Counted from the first letter of the stretch, positions 11,801 through 27,600 are shown. The stretch: DNA of 64,000 nucleotides from Lingula anatina (GCF_001039355.2 NW_019773703.1:1-64000); one strand, 5' to 3'. Program-made: numbers and translations. Notes: a model not told the origin generated them from the letters alone.

Positions 11801-14042
11801 ACAAGTGAGATGTGGCAATTTGTAATGGAATGGTCTAGCCTGCTCTTTTGCTATTCCTTATGTATTTGAAAAATTTGATAGGTACTTATTTAAATCAAAC
11901 CCTGAATCTGGTAGTTGGAGATATTTCATACCTCTTTATAACCATGACATATTAATGTAACGAAATCAATTTTGTGTTTACAAAGCTTTTGCCTTGGAGA
12001 CCATTCATTGAGGTTTGCATTTCTTCTAAAACCAAGGAGTAGAGGGGATTAGGGTATTGATTACATTTAGTTATTGACATTGTTTATTATTTCAGGAAGC
12101 ACCAATCATACCCTCAGATACCAATCTTTTTTCCAACACAGATTGGCTTATTGGTAACCATAGTGATGAGTTGACGCCATGGATACCAGTAATGGCAGCA
12201 AGGTTAGCACACCTTATATGCATAGTTCTATGTTTGGTATGTCTGTTGATAATATCTTTTATTTGGCCCATAACACTATTATTTGTTGTTGGAATTTTTT
12301 TATTGCTTGACACAATTCTCATGTGAATTAATGTGAATTAGATATTAACATCATTTAAATTTTAGAATTTAAACAAAGTTTTATGAAATTCAATACAATT
12401 TTCAGGTCCTCCTATAACACCAGATTTTTTGTGCTACCATGTTGTCATCATGACTTTGACAGCAAGTTCAGTGGTAAGAATGCAGGAGAGAGCCAGTATA
12501 GGACCTACCTGGATTTCATCAAGACTGTATGTGAAGTGTGTGGTTTTGACGTGTTAGAAGATGCACTAAGAATACCATCCACTAAACGTGTGAGTTGAAG
12601 TCAAACTTCTACAAAAAAATTTGGCACCAAAGTGTTGTAGAGGTACAAGAATTAGAACAGTCAATCATTCTTAAATTTTGTTTCATGGAAAGCAAAACTA
12701 CAGAGGATCAAATCTGTAAATTATAATGGACTGGTAAGTAATATATCTCATTTACAGGAAACAAACATTTCTCTCTTTAAGAGCCACATGTTAGTGTAAG
12801 TGCTATTTTTTTTTTCAGATATGTCTGATAGGGAAAAGCAGAAGTTACACACCATCAGAAGAGGCAATGGTAGATCAGAGAAGAACTGAATACATAAAGT
12901 CCAGGTGCAAAAATATGGCCGACAACCACTGCCCAATACAATTGACAGGTCATAGTCATGAAACTCCATTGGACTCTGATAATGAGCATGCTGTCAGTGT
13001 TAATAGGACAGGAGATGGACAATTACAGACTACAAATACAAATGATAAATTACAGACAAATACGACTGATAAAGCTTGGGCACACTCTTTTCAACCAAGG
13101 GCAAAAGTAGAGAAAGTTCGAAACTGTACCCAGTTGCCTCGTGATCTGACATCTGAGGTTGTCCAGAGGGTGTTTGATGCTGTGCTGAATGCAGAAGACA
13201 CCGTTTTGATGTGTACTGAAGATGGTCGTAACTGGTGTAAAGGAGGTACTTTATGGAAGAAAATAACGTCTTAATTCAAATAATATTGAAATTGCACTGT
13301 TAGAGAATAATTTCAAATTTGTTTTAAAAATATAATGATGTTGACTTAAACAATTACATGAGAAATTTATAATAACTATTGGAAATATGAAAAATATCAA
13401 TGAAGTAAAAATAAGTTTGTTTTATTGTTGTAGGCGTGGTCCCACTCTCCAATATTGTCAGTTTACTGGACAGTGACATACTGAAGAGGCTTAAAAGTGA
13501 ATGTGGTGGAGTGCAAACACTGCTGAGAAATCATCATAACATCTTTCAAGGTATAGATACGAGTACTTTAGATCCAAAATATAGGGGAAATACTTTTTTT
13601 TTCTTCTAAAGGAAAATGATTTTACTTTAGATTTTAAAATATTGATAAAACTTTTGGGTTGGATGTTCAAACTGGCATTGTGAGCAGTCAACACGAGTTG
13701 TAAATATGCACACTAATTATTTAGCCTTGCACCATTTTGACTTTGAAATCTTTTAACCAAGACATGAAGATTTAACTTTTGATTATCAATTCCATTCCAG
13801 TAAGTGGGGGAGCTGTAAGGCTCAGATATGAAGATCAAGACAAAGACAATTTACCAAATAATGTACCTCCACGTAAAAAACAGAAGATCAAACAAAATTA
13901 CTTGAAACAAAAACCAGTGAAAACCAAATTGTGTTGGTTTTATGATAATCATCCAGATGGCTGCCCAAAGACGAGAGAACACTGCCAGTTTGCACATGGT
14001 GCAGAAGACTTGATTAAAGGAAACCAGCATGAACATAATTGA
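8852..14042 (+). CDS. TRMT44: tRNA (uracil-O2-)-methyltransferase, TRMT44-like
   Basis: Eleven exons join in frame: 8852-9299, 9721-9850, 10141-10354, 10826-10894, 11277-11384, 11667-11738, 12096-12202, 12406-12589, 12819-13245, 13434-13550 and 13801-14042, giving 705 residues. The family (yeast Trm44) 2'-O-methylates U44 in tRNA-Ser using S-adenosylmethionine. Diagnostic pieces are TDPQKFVFEDVAIATYLL, the SAM-binding motif FADLGCGNGLLVHIL, the following acidic-strand segment HPGFGIDVRKRNIWDMYG, DWLIGNHSDELTPWIPVMAAR, and FVLPCCHHDFDSKF. The C-terminus has a basic stretch followed by a C3H1-type zinc finger (CWFYDNHPDGC, CPKTREHC, CQFAH), as in other animal TRMT44 proteins. The third intron seems to start with GC (GAG then GCAAGG); the GT alternative downstream would insert eight residues and break a conserved junction. 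The gene is head-to-head with the ICE2-like gene and tail-to-tail with RPL23A. Confidence 0.9.
9567..9586. repeat. Poly-G run
   Basis: A run of 20 G follows a T-rich stretch in TRMT44 intron 1. Length may be unreliable because homopolymers are prone to assembly error. Confidence 0.9.
10913..11041. repeat. Imperfect tandem duplication in TRMT44 intron 4
   Basis: Two diverged copies of a roughly 60-bp unit share TATAYA..TGAAT..CACAT..CAGAGAGTCA and a trailing TTCAAA block. They lie between the exons ending at 10894 and starting at 11277 and are not coding. Confidence 0.45.
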
Positions 14043-14224
14043 GCTATTTCATTTTAAGTATTGGTAAGAGGAATTTCAGTGCTCTGTGTAGTAGAATCCG
14101 TTTATGCTTTGTACTTGAACATACCATCATCAAGTACCTCTCTTCTACAGAGGAATTGTTAAAGGAAAAGAATAGTGCAGGTTACACAATTATTATTGGA
14201 TATTTGCAATGTATAATTCTATGT

Positions 14225-14230
14225 AATAAA
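14225..14230 (+). terminator. Likely TRMT44 poly(A) signal
   Basis: AATAAA occurs about 185 bases after the TRMT44 stop codon. The facing gene RPL23A has its own signal about 340 bases away on the other strand, so the two transcripts need not overlap. Confidence 0.5.
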
Positions 14231-14570
14231 AATAATTCAGTTTGTCTGAATGGTTACCCATTTCTTTCATTTAATAATTTTCATTATTAAAAAAAAACTT
14301 TTTTGTAGAGGTTTATGTACTGTTGACTTTTGCTCTTCTGAAATATTACCACATAACCCCTTTCTGTGCAGAATACGACCTTCACTTACATGAAAGATAC
14401 ATCCTCTGGTTTTAAACCATTCATGTACAGCCAAAACCATGCATGCCAGTGTGTCTCGTCCACACAATCCAGCACCTCTACCGCCTGATGTAATATTCTA
14501 AAACGGCTTGTCTTGAAATTCAAAGCAACTGACAAACACTACTTTTTTCACTTCATGTAAATATGACATT

Positions 14571-14576
14571 TTTATT
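14571..14576 (-). terminator. RPL23A poly(A) signal
   Basis: On the minus strand AATAAA lies about 47 bases after the RPL23A stop codon. This is the short 3' UTR usual for ribosomal protein genes. Confidence 0.65.
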
Positions 14577-14622
14577 TGTAAAGTTTTTTATGAACAGAAT
14601 TCTCAATGAAAAGGATGACTTC

Positions 14623-16417
<1,795 letters not shown>

Positions 16418-17347
16418 GTTAGCTAAAAGAGGAAGTTCGAAAGGTTTAACCCAGTCAATTCAAGGTGCCCGGAAGCTCGTGATTTTAAATTGCGCATGTG
16501 CTAATCTAATTTTACCCTTGGAATTACTTCCGGGTTGTGAGACTTGTGCTGTCAGAGGTGAGCATTTATCTTTGAGCATTTATCTTTGGCAGGCGACTCT
16601 AAACAGGACACGCAGGTATGTTCTCTTTATTATCAAACTTTTACATTTGCATTAATCATTCGAAAAGACATTCTTTTGCGCTTATTGCTTAATGCACACC
16701 ACGGCTGTCGGGTCTCCACTGATGTTTTCCAGATCCTAAAAATGTATGGAAAACGAGTTCATTATGAGATTATCGATTTACTCTTACTTGTCTAGACATC
16801 AGATTTTTTCTACGTGAGTGTTTTTTATCACCAGTGAAAATTTGGAACAGAACAACACATAACTCTGCATAAATCTGTACACGAAAGTTTATGGTGTGTC
16901 CTGTCACTTCCATGTCTTTACTTTTCAGATTTTTTAATAAGTATTTTTGGCATATTTTTGCACTAAAACTTCCGGAATTCCTTAAACCCCCTACTCTCAG
17001 GTTGACACATTTCTAGGACCAAAGACTAAGAAAACCAAAAGACACACTTACTTAATGAATTAGAAAAAAAAGTGTTCACTAGAATGTTTACTCTTTTTCT
17101 TGCGATCTACAGTATGAGAAGTGCTGCATTTTACTATGTTTTAATAGTTTACCTTCATGAGACGACAAGAACACATCTAAAAGCTGCATATAGCTTGTTG
17201 AAGAAATCTGGAAAACCAACACTGCTATTAATCAAATGTTAATCCTTTTCATTACTGGAAAAAGACAATTATTCGAGATAGATTGAAATAATTTTATTGC
17301 TTACCAATATATAATAAAGCCAATGTGTGTTCTAGGTAGCAGTTGCT
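16418..17347. promoter_or_regulatory. Bidirectional RPL23A/RAB34 promoter and RAB34 5' non-coding exon
   Basis: ACTTCCGG at 16526-16533 is a strong ETS-type site located between the two divergent genes. RAB34 most likely starts just beyond it: plausible donors occur at 16558 (CAGAG then GTGAGC) and 16617 (CGCAG then GTATGT), and a good acceptor (TTCTAG) ends at 17335, just before the coding start. The stretch also contains a 14-bp direct repeat (GAGCATTTATCTTT twice, about 16560-16587). The rest, about 16620-17335, is the inferred 5' UTR intron. Confidence 0.6.
16423..16435 (-). promoter_or_regulatory. TOP (5' terminal oligopyrimidine) motif of RPL23A
   Basis: Read on the minus strand, CTTCCTCTTTTAG begins 18 bases before the ATG. 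A C followed by an unbroken pyrimidine run of this length is the usual transcription start of ribosomal protein mRNAs and places their translation under mTOR/LARP1 control. The exact start base is inferred. Confidence 0.7.
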
Positions 17348-20300
17348 ATGCCCCGGGGAAGTCAGACCCCAGGGAGGGTTGTCATATCCAATGTTGCCAA
17401 AGACAGAATTATTACCAGATTTCAGAAGGTAAGTCTCTGGTCTTAGGTTTATAGCTTATTGGAAATAAATTGGTGCTGGTTAACAAGTTGCGTCTTGAGT
17501 AAACTGTATTGCAGGTGATGCTCACCAATGAAACACTATGGGCCATAAGTTCTTGTAGTTAAAATGGTTAACTTAGATATCAAAGTATTTTACTTGTGGC
17601 TTTTGATAGTGGCTTCTTCATATACTGTACTTATTACTTATGTAGCAACAGGTTGATTTTAAAACAAAGTTGATTTTATCTCTCAGTGATAATGATATAT
17701 CATTTTAAGGCATCCTTCTCTCTGTTTGCTCATTGTTATTTAAAACAAATAGTCTGCGTTGTGTTGGATCCATTATACTTGATTATGTTTTTCAACACAG
17801 AACAACTTCCTCTTCTGTTTTATTTCAGCCATGTTGTCCTGTGGGTCCTTATAGCAGTAAATTAGATTTTCACCCCAAGGTGAAGTCTGCTTGCACTGAA
17901 AACAGGGTCAGCAAAGTTGGGTATGTAAGATTGCAGTTTTTTTTGTTTGTTTGCACACTCCTAAGTGAATTATTTGATGTACTCATTATGAAATGCTTTA
18001 TGAATTACTTTATTATATTACTGTCTAAAAGATTTTAAAAAGTATTATTCAAATTTAATTGTGGTATATAATTTACATCATTTCAAGCAAACTTAATGAT
18101 TTTTGAAAATATGATGATCATGGTAGTTATAATAATAGTATTGAAGATAATGATTGAAGAAGAAAGAAATTACAGAAAATTTGTGAGTGATATACTTACA
18201 AGTATTTAGCATGTTAATATCGATTTTATCTCTTTTACAGTATAAACTTAATAAACAACCTCAATTTTATAAAGGTCAAATATGTGTGTTGTGATGTGTA
18301 TGAATGTATGGCATAAATGGTCAACACTAACTCATAAGAAACTGAATTTTATTTCTTTATTTATTCTCAGACTGAAAATATCCAAAGCAGTGATAGTTGG
18401 TGATGTCGCTGTTGGGAAAACATGCCTAGTTAATAGGTACATATATAACTTTTTTTCTCTCGCTTCTTTGAATGTGTTTTTTATGGTCATTGTCATGATT
18501 GTAAACCCTTTTATTTAAAATGTATTTGAATACATTTTAATTTTCAAGGCATCTTGTATTTTAATGCATTTTAGTTAAAATTATGAAACAAAATGATGTA
18601 ATACATGCCTTTCTCCTGTTTGAATTGATGTTATCACATTTTTTAATCATTATCATTACCATATTAATATTGATAACTATATTTGCACATTTTCTTTAAT
18701 TTTCATGATCATAGACTACTTAAAGAATATATATGTATACCTAAGTTTAATGTTTTCAGATTTTGCCATGACACATTTGACAGAGATTACAAAGCCACTA
18801 TTGGTGTTGATTTTGAAGTTGAAAAATTTAGCATACTGTCTGTTCCATTTAGTTTACAAATGTAAGTGTTTCAGGGGAATGTTAATGTTATGTATGTTTA
18901 AGCAATCCTACTAGTTCAGGATCTCACCTCTTAAATCAATATGTCTCTACAACTTCCAATAGCAGCATTTAATTTCTATTACTTTTCAACTGTTTTAGGT
19001 GGCTTGTATTTGTTTAAAAAGTTAAAATTTTTATCATTTTCAAGTAATGTTAAGAATTGGACTTTCATACCATTTTATAAATTTGGAGAGGAAAAATATG
19101 AAGACACTATGCAGACTTCTTCATGTATTATGATAAAAAGATTATCATGTGTTATATAATGCTTTTGAAATAACTTTAGGCAAGCATCATTGAGAAATTC
19201 TGTGTCATTTTAGCTGGGATACTGCTGGTCAGGAAAGATTCAAATGTATTGCTGCATCATACTACAGAGGAGCAAATGGTGAGTTCTGAAAGGAAACTGT
19301 TCTTATGGTAAAGACAGAAAGGTGCTTAGAACCATCAAGATGAATAACATTTAAAGGAAATTGCAGTGAACCTGATTTTCTGTAGATATTGTAATGTTGT
19401 ATTGAACATATATTGTACTTGTTTTGAACATGTTGTACTTTTGCTGTAAGGTAAATGTGATATTATTCTGTACAACATCTAAGGTTAGAAATTTCAACAA
19501 AACTTTAGAACTGTCTTGATTTTAAAGGTTTAACAAACATGAATAGTGTAGTTGATTTGTTTAAAACTAAGGCACTTCTTATAACTTTAAATGGTTAATT
19601 AAATCTACAATTTTTTCAGTTGTGATTGTGGTATTTGACCTGGGTGATATTCAGTCTCTAGAGAATACAAGGAAATGGTATGATGAAGCCAATAAAAGTG
19701 CAGATGACCCTTTGGTTTTCTTGGTTGGAACCAAGAAGGACCTTGTGGTGAGATACCTACAGAATATTTTTTGCTTATTTCAGACTATAAGAGTCTGTTT
19801 TTCATATAGTTTACAATCAGAAAATTAAATTATTTTATTTTGAAAAAGTGAAAGGTGATTAATTTTAGAATGCATCACAAATTTAATAGAAGTTTTGATA
19901 TTTTTATCATTGCTTGCATGTTGTTAAGTTTAGTAGCAGAGATATTTGATAATTGGAAAATGACTAAATGATTTATATAAACAGGGATGTTGTTTTTGTG
20001 ATAAAATAGTCAGAAGCAACTTACAAAGATGTTGAAGACAAAGCACTAGATATGGCAGACCAGTTGAAAGCAGAATTTTGGGGGGTGTCATCCAAGACAG
20101 GTAAGTTTTAAATTCAATAATTGCCTGAAAAAACTTCATTTATTCTAAAGAATGTATTTTGATCCTTTTATTTAATCATCGACAGAATTAATTGAAATTT
20201 GCCAGATAAAATGTTATCTGACAGTTTTGGAAATTATTTTGTACTAACACACTAGTTTGGAGACATTATTGATCTTTTTTTATAGTCAAAATAATATCAT

Positions 20301-20738
20301 AAATCATGAAATTGTTTTGTATTTTTCATTTGTGAACAGAAGAAAAGTTTGGTTGAGTTTCATATCATTTTAGGTGAAAATGTCCAAGAGTTTTTCTTTC
20401 GCCTGTCATCACTCATGTTTGACAAAGCAGTTCTAGATGAAGTGGAAACAACAACTGCTGGAAAGCAAATAGGACATTTGGGAACTGGAAGCATAAGTAA
20501 GATTTAACATATTAGTCAAACCCTTCACTTCTAGAATTTTAATTCTTTTAAGCATAAATTATTCATGGACAAATTTTATACATTTGTCTTAAGCTCATAG
20601 CAAAGTGAAAACACAGCCCTCTCACATTGATACTGCTGCAGCTGCTCAATAACGGTTAATGTTTATCCTTTTCCAGAAGTTGACAAGAATAATGAAAATA
20701 TGTATGACAAAAGCAAGAAAAGCAAGTGCTGTCAGTGA
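17348..20738 (+). CDS. RAB34: Rab-family small GTPase, RAB34 (RAB34/RAB36 group)
   Basis: Nine coding exons join in frame: 17348-17428, 17829-17920, 18371-18436, 18760-18861, 19214-19278, 19620-19747, 20010-20100, 20374-20496 and 20677-20738, giving 269 residues. The protein has an N-terminal extension of about 60 residues as in RAB34/36, containing KLDFHPKVKSACTENRVSKV. It is followed by the P-loop GDVAVGKT, switch I YKATIGVDFE, switch II WDTAGQERFKCIAASYYRGA, the base-contact motif GTKKDL and the SSKTG motif. The C-terminal CCQ-stop is a double-cysteine prenylation signal. The sequence FCHDTFDRDYKATIGVDFE distinguishes RAB34/36 from other Rabs. RAB34 acts at Golgi and macropinocytic membranes and in early ciliogenesis in vertebrates. 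The Q of WDTAGQ is normal. AATAAA at 20796-20801 lies about 60 bases after the stop. RAB36 remains possible, since invertebrates may have a single RAB34/36 gene. Confidence 0.93.
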
Positions 20739-22163
20739 GGAAGTGTCACGTCAGATATCTTTCTGGTGCTGCAAAGTCAAGTTTTTCAAGCACGGAATAA
20801 AGATAATTCTTTGTCTGTGCCCAAGAAGCTAAAAAAACTGGAGAGGGGCTGTGTGTGTGTGATTTTTGTTGTCTTATATCTTTCCGTTTTCTTTGTAGAT
20901 AGACTATATTTATATCTCAAAGAAATGATATACATACTTTTTAAAAAAGGAAATTAATACCAATCATTATACATTGCATTTCAATCCAAAGTAAAAATAC
21001 AATATTTCCATGCAATTGTTCACATTACTTATACCAAGTGAACACCTATAAGTGGAAAGTGGTCAAAATAGGTGCTTTTACTTTTGAGTTGATAACTGGA
21101 TAGAGATATTAAATTCAAAAACTGGAAGTTGGACAAACTCAATCAAATGTCATAATAATTTCAAGTCACAGTTCTACAAACAGTCCCACTTATTGCTATC
21201 AAGAGCTTGGAACATAAGAGGTCACAAAGGAACCGATACAATTGTTTTCAGTAATATTTTTCTCTGTAGACCAGAGAATTTTGATTATGTTGTTTCAAAC
21301 TATTTTTTTTTTTGTACACACAGGAATGTGGTCACATGTCTATGCACTTTTCATGATTATATACTTACATTCCCCTATATTATATTTGTAATAGCATTAG
21401 AGCTTATTTTTCTGTAGTTTTTGTATATTGTGTCAACTCCGTCCATGGTCTTTTACCTATCAAGTTATCGACATAAAACTTAACGTTTTTTCTCCCAATT
21501 TTGAATATAACGCTTTTAGAATATACACATATCATCATTAATATTTTTCATTATTTTTATTTATTTATTTATTCTTTGTAATTCTCGAATATGATGGACG
21601 AAAGTGAAGCTTGCTAGGTGTATCAAGCACCTCTAAACTCGTGACCTATGGGGTTATGTAGTTCAATGTAGGCACTTTGTCATTCAAACTAGTATTTTCT
21701 GTATTGACATATCCCAGAGTTTCAGTAAAAAGTGCACAATTGTATCCAACTTTAATGTTGGTTTTTCATGTATGAATATATTGACCAAATGCACATTTAA
21801 TATTCTATGCTGCCAACAATTAAATGTCATTACAAGGGTGTAGTTTGGGTTTGTATTAAAAATTTTGAAGTGGGAAAGCTCATCTAGTTTCTATTTTATT
21901 TGTTTTAATTTAAAGTGACTTTAATTGCATTGAAAAAGAATGGAGACAAACACTGTAAAAATGTATGCTGGTAAAAATTAGGTTTACCTTTATATTGTAA
22001 GGTTCTTGTTGCCAGTGTTATGTTGTCTCTTTACTCTGTATTAGGGTTTTCTTTCAAAACCTCATCAGGGTTTTCTTTAAGTAGATGGCTGCCACCAGAC
22101 TCTGCTCTGTGAAAAACTGCACAACACTTCAATTTGGTTTTCTTCTTTTATTTTCTAAGAACA
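20739..22163. other. RAB34 3' UTR and spacer
   Basis: The first part is 3' UTR with a poly(A) signal at 20796-20801. The remainder is AT-rich sequence with short (TTTA)n at about 21556-21574. I see no further gene. Confidence 0.55.
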
Positions 22164-22945
22164 CTAACAAGTCACATGTATATGTATCTGTATTGGGAAC
22201 AAGATACTTTTCTCCAGGGCCTCCCTCGCTTCCTCCAGATTTATGGGTGTTTTCTTGCCCACTGCCACGGCGGCTTGGTGGTCTGGCAAACCTTTTATGA
22301 AGTGGTGCAATGCAATTGTCTCACGGGCGGTACAGTTAGCCATGGGGTTGCCCTTTAATACTAGCTTTCTAATATCGGAGATGTATTTTGGGAGTTTTTC
22401 TTTTGGACTGAGCTTTCTGTTCTCTAGCTCTGATAAATAGGAGCTTGTAGTGTGCTTCTCTTGAAACCAGTTTTGCAACGCCTTCTGTAGCAGAGGGTAG
22501 GAATTCACTACCTCTGCTAGAAACTGAACAAAGGCGAAATCAGCAGCCTCACCGCGCAGACTGTTACATAATCTAAACAGTTTTTCTGACTCACTCCCTT
22601 CACAAGTCTGGCTTCGAGCTTTGAATGGCTCAATAAAACCCTCCCATGATTCTTTTCCACTAAATAGTGTCTGTCTGGGCAAGGAATTTCACAGTTATTC
22701 TGTGTACTTGTACGGCTAGGACTGTTAATTCTGTAAAATAGGGGTGTTATTTCATTTGGTGCTGGGTGATTTAGTGTAGGGGTGATTGTTTCTGTTATGA
22801 CTGCATTCTGGGCTTTGTGTTCTGTTGGCATAGCTATCTCTTTCTGTCGTTCTAGGGCTCTGACTGCTCTGCAGCCTCAGCATGTGCTTCTAAGATATCA
22901 GCATTTTCTTTTGCTTTTCTCAATAATCTTTCTTTCTCTGTTACA
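22164..22945 (-). pseudogene. Decayed LTR-retrotransposon gag fragment
   Basis: The minus strand encodes a gag-like capsid region: GKESWEGFIEPFKARSQTC, EKLFRLCNSLRGEAADF, a helical segment, then TARETIALHHFIKGLPDHQA and a terminal helix. It is preceded by a coiled-coil-like piece (RLLRKAKENADILEAHAEAA) in other frames. At least two frameshifts separate the pieces and the fragment stops before any nucleocapsid zinc knuckle, protease or polymerase. No LTRs are visible next to it. It is a truncated, inactive relic of a Ty3/gypsy-type or related element. It lies between RAB34 and the ABCB gene and is not expected to be expressed. Confidence 0.7.
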
Positions 22946-24602
22946 ATATTATATTTGGATGGAGAAGAGAAATATTTTATACATTTTTTGTTCTGTTGAG
23001 TTATATGTGCAAATAATACACCAAAATGACGATAAAGATCATAATAAAATCATATTATATGAAAAAGTTTAAATTGCATTTTAAGCTCCTCTCAATATCA
23101 CATTTTTTATTAGAATTATTATTAAGGAGTTTTTTGTTATGTGCTGTAAGTTAATTTTCAATAAAAATTTCCAATTTAATATATTGTTAGTTTTATTTTT
23201 CAAATAAAGCTTTAAAATTTCTGGAGGCTGGCAAGTGCCCACATGAAAACACCAAAAAAAAGTAAAAGCAGCATAAAGATTAAATTTCTTTTGATTTAAA
23301 TCAAAGGGAAAAATCTTCACATTCACTGATACTATGGCAAGAAGGCTGGCTGATGAATTTTTTAAAAACATTCATCTCGAAATGCAACAAGGCAGCAAAG
23401 CTGTCAAATGTACAAACAAAAAGCAAAAAATAAAGATGCACAAAATAGGTTATTTTGTCAATTTTGATGTATTAATACATTGTGTTTAATACCAAAATTA
23501 ACACTAAATTTTACATGCACTTTAACATGGGCATAGGGACTGTCACTTACATCAGACTTTAGGTTCATTAGAGTTCAAATTCTCACATGGAAATGCCAGA
23601 ATAAGAAAAATTAGAAATGCACAAAAAAACTCCCATAATTAACAAAATCCAATCAAGCTGGTTTCAATTTGACCTGTATGTCAATCCAAAGAATAATTCT
23701 TGTAAGTTACAAAATAAAAAGTAACACAACTTTTCTTTCATAGTGTTTGCCGTGGCAGTGCACAAAATAAGGTTATTTGTCAATTTTGATGCAATATTAA
23801 AAATGATTAACAGCATAATCACCACCAATCTTTAAAGATCTACATACTAAGGTGCCCTTCGTAATTATTTGTTATCATCCCTACCCAATGTAAGTCTATG
23901 TGTGAGACCTCAAATATCACTCACAAATCAGTTTAAATCTTTTAAGTAAATATAATAGAAGCACACCTTTATCTCAATACAAAAAGTTCTCACCTTTGCT
24001 TTAAGCACACTCACAAGTAAAGTGCCATCTAGCATGTAAGTTTTTGTCTTAAAGCATTGTTGCAGAGGACGGTGGCTTTAAGGGACCCCGAGTATCAAAT
24101 ATTTATCTACAATTAGCATATACATAGTATTTCTTAAAAGAGAGTGTATGCTGAAACTCGGGGAGCCTGTAGTATCAACAGAAAAAATTAAGGTGATGAA
24201 CAAGTATACCCATAAAAAAGCCCTATTTTCTGGTTTAAATAATGAAATAAACTTGTGTATCACAGTGGTTGATATTATGATATATTTTAATGATAAATTT
24301 AAAAATAAATTTGAAAAAAAAATCCATGTACTACAAATAAATTTTAAAATTAGTAAAAAAAACTATAAACCCTGCATATCTGTCATTATGTAATGTTACC
24401 ATCAAATACAAACGTAAAATTGTATATACTGTGTCCTTTTATATAAAGCATCTCCAGATTTGGTGCTAACAATAGCTGTGACTGACATATAAATGTGTAT
24501 GTGTGTGGCTTCCTGTACCACATATATAGAAATGCTTGGTAAATGTGAGACACAGGATCGTAAAATAAATAAGACACTGTTGCTTATTAACTTTACCTAT
24601 AT
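22946..24602. other. Non-coding spacer
   Basis: This is AT-rich spacer downstream of the minus-strand ABCB gene and probably includes its 3' UTR. It contains two related short blocks, near 23436-23470 and 23760-23795, that share CACAAAATA(A)GGTTATTTGTCAATTTTGATG, suggesting a small dispersed or duplicated repeat. No coding potential was found. Confidence 0.5.
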
Positions 24603-27600
24603 TTAGTCAAGTAAATGGCCATTGCTATCATCTTTATCATTATTTATATTAAAGTCTAAACCATTTGTTGCCCCAGCCATCAGCTGTCTCAACACCAATC
24701 TTTTGTATACCCCATCTTGAGCCAGCAACTCTTCATGTGTTCCTTGCTCTACTATTTTTCCTTTGTCCACTACAGCAACCTAAAATTAAGCAAAGGACTC
24801 TTTGGAACCTTCATACTAGAAAAGCATTTCTAAGGGTAGATTTGGCTTTTTTCCAGTGTTGTGGATAGAGCTCTTTATTTTCAATTTATTCACAGACCAA
24901 ATGTTGCAAAATGGTTTAATAGAGTTTCTTATATTGTATACATTTTGCCAATAGGCAAAGGAGAAAAATTCTAATGGTGGTCAGTTCCTTTACTAACTAC
25001 ATTCGCATTTCTGACAGTTGATAATCTATGAGCAATGACAATCACTGTTCTGCCTTTCATGGCGTGGTCTATGGCTTCCTGTACCAGGTGTTCACTTTCA
25101 GCATCCAGTGCACTTGTAGCCTATAAATGACAGATATGGGGCTTTTAGCTTTGAAACTAAATGCATGCTATAGGCAAAACTAGTCAGTTTTGCACACACA
25201 CACATATTTATTATCACACACACCTCTCTGCTTGTTGCTTGTTTTAAATATCAAATTATATAAGGCCTGTTAAAAAACAAAAATAAAAGAAACTGATGAT
25301 GGTAGCTGTTTTACTCAGAATGGTGTACCAGATGAGACATTGTGTAAGAGGTGAGTTCCAGTGTTTACCTCATCAAGTAAAAGTATGGAAGGGTTCATAA
25401 TAAGAGCCCTGGCAATAGCCACTCTTTGTTTCTGTCCTCCAGACAGCCGCACTCCTCTCTCACCAACAAGAGTATCATACTGCTCTTCAAAACCCATTAT
25501 GAAATTATGAGCATTGGCTTGTTTGGCTGCTTCCACCACCTGATAGAAGAAAAACAGTTCTTAAACATACATTACATGAAATGTTGAGAAAATACTCAAT
25601 CTGTACACAAGTGGTTTACATTACTATACCTGATGTAAAGGAAACCTGTTCCAGATTTTCATATTCAAATTTCTTAAAATCTTATATAACATTCAAAGAG
25701 AAGGATAACAGTTTTTTATTGTCATAAATTAATACGTAATTCAAACCATGAATATTTTAAATACATCAAATCTGGTCCCAAAATCAAAGGATTCAACACA
25801 AAAGTACAAGCCTAATGTCTACTCTTATTTGTACTCTAATGGGCAGCATTTTACTTACCTCTTCTAGTGTGCAATCTTTGCCATATGATATGTTGTCTTT
25901 TATTGAACAGGCAAACAGTGTTGGTTCCTGGCTAACCATAGAAATCTGCTGTCTAAACCATTGGGGATCCAGTGTAGTAAGATCATTGCCTCCTAAAAAT
26001 TACATATCATTCATGTTATTTCATTCCTGACTAAATGTATGAAATCATTTTTAATGACTGAACAAGTATTGGTGAGAATTTTTTTCTTTTTACCAAATGA
26101 TGATGATAATCAAGACATGCTTTGGAAAACTGATGTGGATTACATGTTCAGCAACATTTTCAACAAGCCTTTTTTATTTTTAGTGGATTGCAGTCCGGCA
26201 TATTTCATACAGCTATATACAGTATTTTCCCCCAAACTCACCCAGTCTGATCCACCCAGACTCTGGATCATAGAAACGTTCAATCATATTCACAATGGTG
26301 GATTTCCCACCACCAGATGGCCCCACCAGTGCTACCACTTGGCCAGGTTCCACTTTGAAGGAAACACCCTGTCAAAATAATAAATAAATAAGGTATATAG
26401 CTGCTTCTTACTGAAATACTTAAGAAGAATTTCCTGAATAAAGCAAAGATAACAATTCAACCAAACGTTTACAGCATTCAACAAATAGTATTTTTAAACA
26501 GTATTCAGGGGCGGATCCAGAGATATTTTCTGACAGTCTTCCAAATTATCTTTGTTGATCCATCTTCCATTTTTGACCGTCTTCCGACAGAAAACATTAG
26601 ATGGCTGACAATGTAAACTTGAAAATCTGACCGTCTTCCAGAAGACCCAGAAGACGGCCTAAATCCGCCCCTGGTATTTATTATAACAAAAGATGACCCA
26701 AAATCAACACACCTTTAGCACCTGTGTATCTGGTCTGGATGGGTATGTAAAGAACACGTCCTGGAATTCTACAGCTGGAATAACAAGGAAATTATTGAAA
26801 TACTTTTTACTTCAAAGACAAAGTCCTGACAGACACATCATAGTAAGCACCAAAATTGTTTATCAGATACTTATGTTTAATAGATACCATATAGTGCAAT
26901 AACTTATGGAAGCAAACTAATGCCATGTGTTTAAATATAAATATAATCTTTATTGAGCACTAAAATACATACACATTACATTTTACAGGCTCTCTACACT
27001 AGTCATAACAATGTAACAACAATTATACAAATCTATGTTATCATATCAATATTTTGCTTTTCAAAAAAATCTACTAATTAAAAAGTAAATCATTTTAATC
27101 AAACCAGCTCCACAGTGTAATATGTTGTTATTACAACCAAGTAAACACATGCTCACATCCTTCCATATCCACAATCTGTGAACCACCTTCAATGGGGATT
27201 TCTGGCTTCCTGTCCATCAGGTCAAATATGCGAATTGAAGCTCCAACAGCCTAATAAGATAAAAAGTCTATATATTGGAATCCAATGAACAATTCAAAAA
27301 TTCAAAAAATAACTCCTTTCAATTCACTTTAAAGTGAAATAAAATGAATAAATCTTGATAATCTTTGATTGCATGAATGTACAACATTACATTCATCAAG
27401 TGCAACACAACCAATACTTTACCTGCATAAAATCTCCATAAAGTGAAGACAACATAGCAAAACTCATAGCTACTTGGAGAGTATACAGCAAGAAGGCTGA
27501 AATTAAGAAAAATGGAAATAACTTAAAGTATTTAAGTGAGATATTGGGGAAATATAGAGTATTTGCATAATTATCCTAAAAAAGTACTATAAGCAATAAA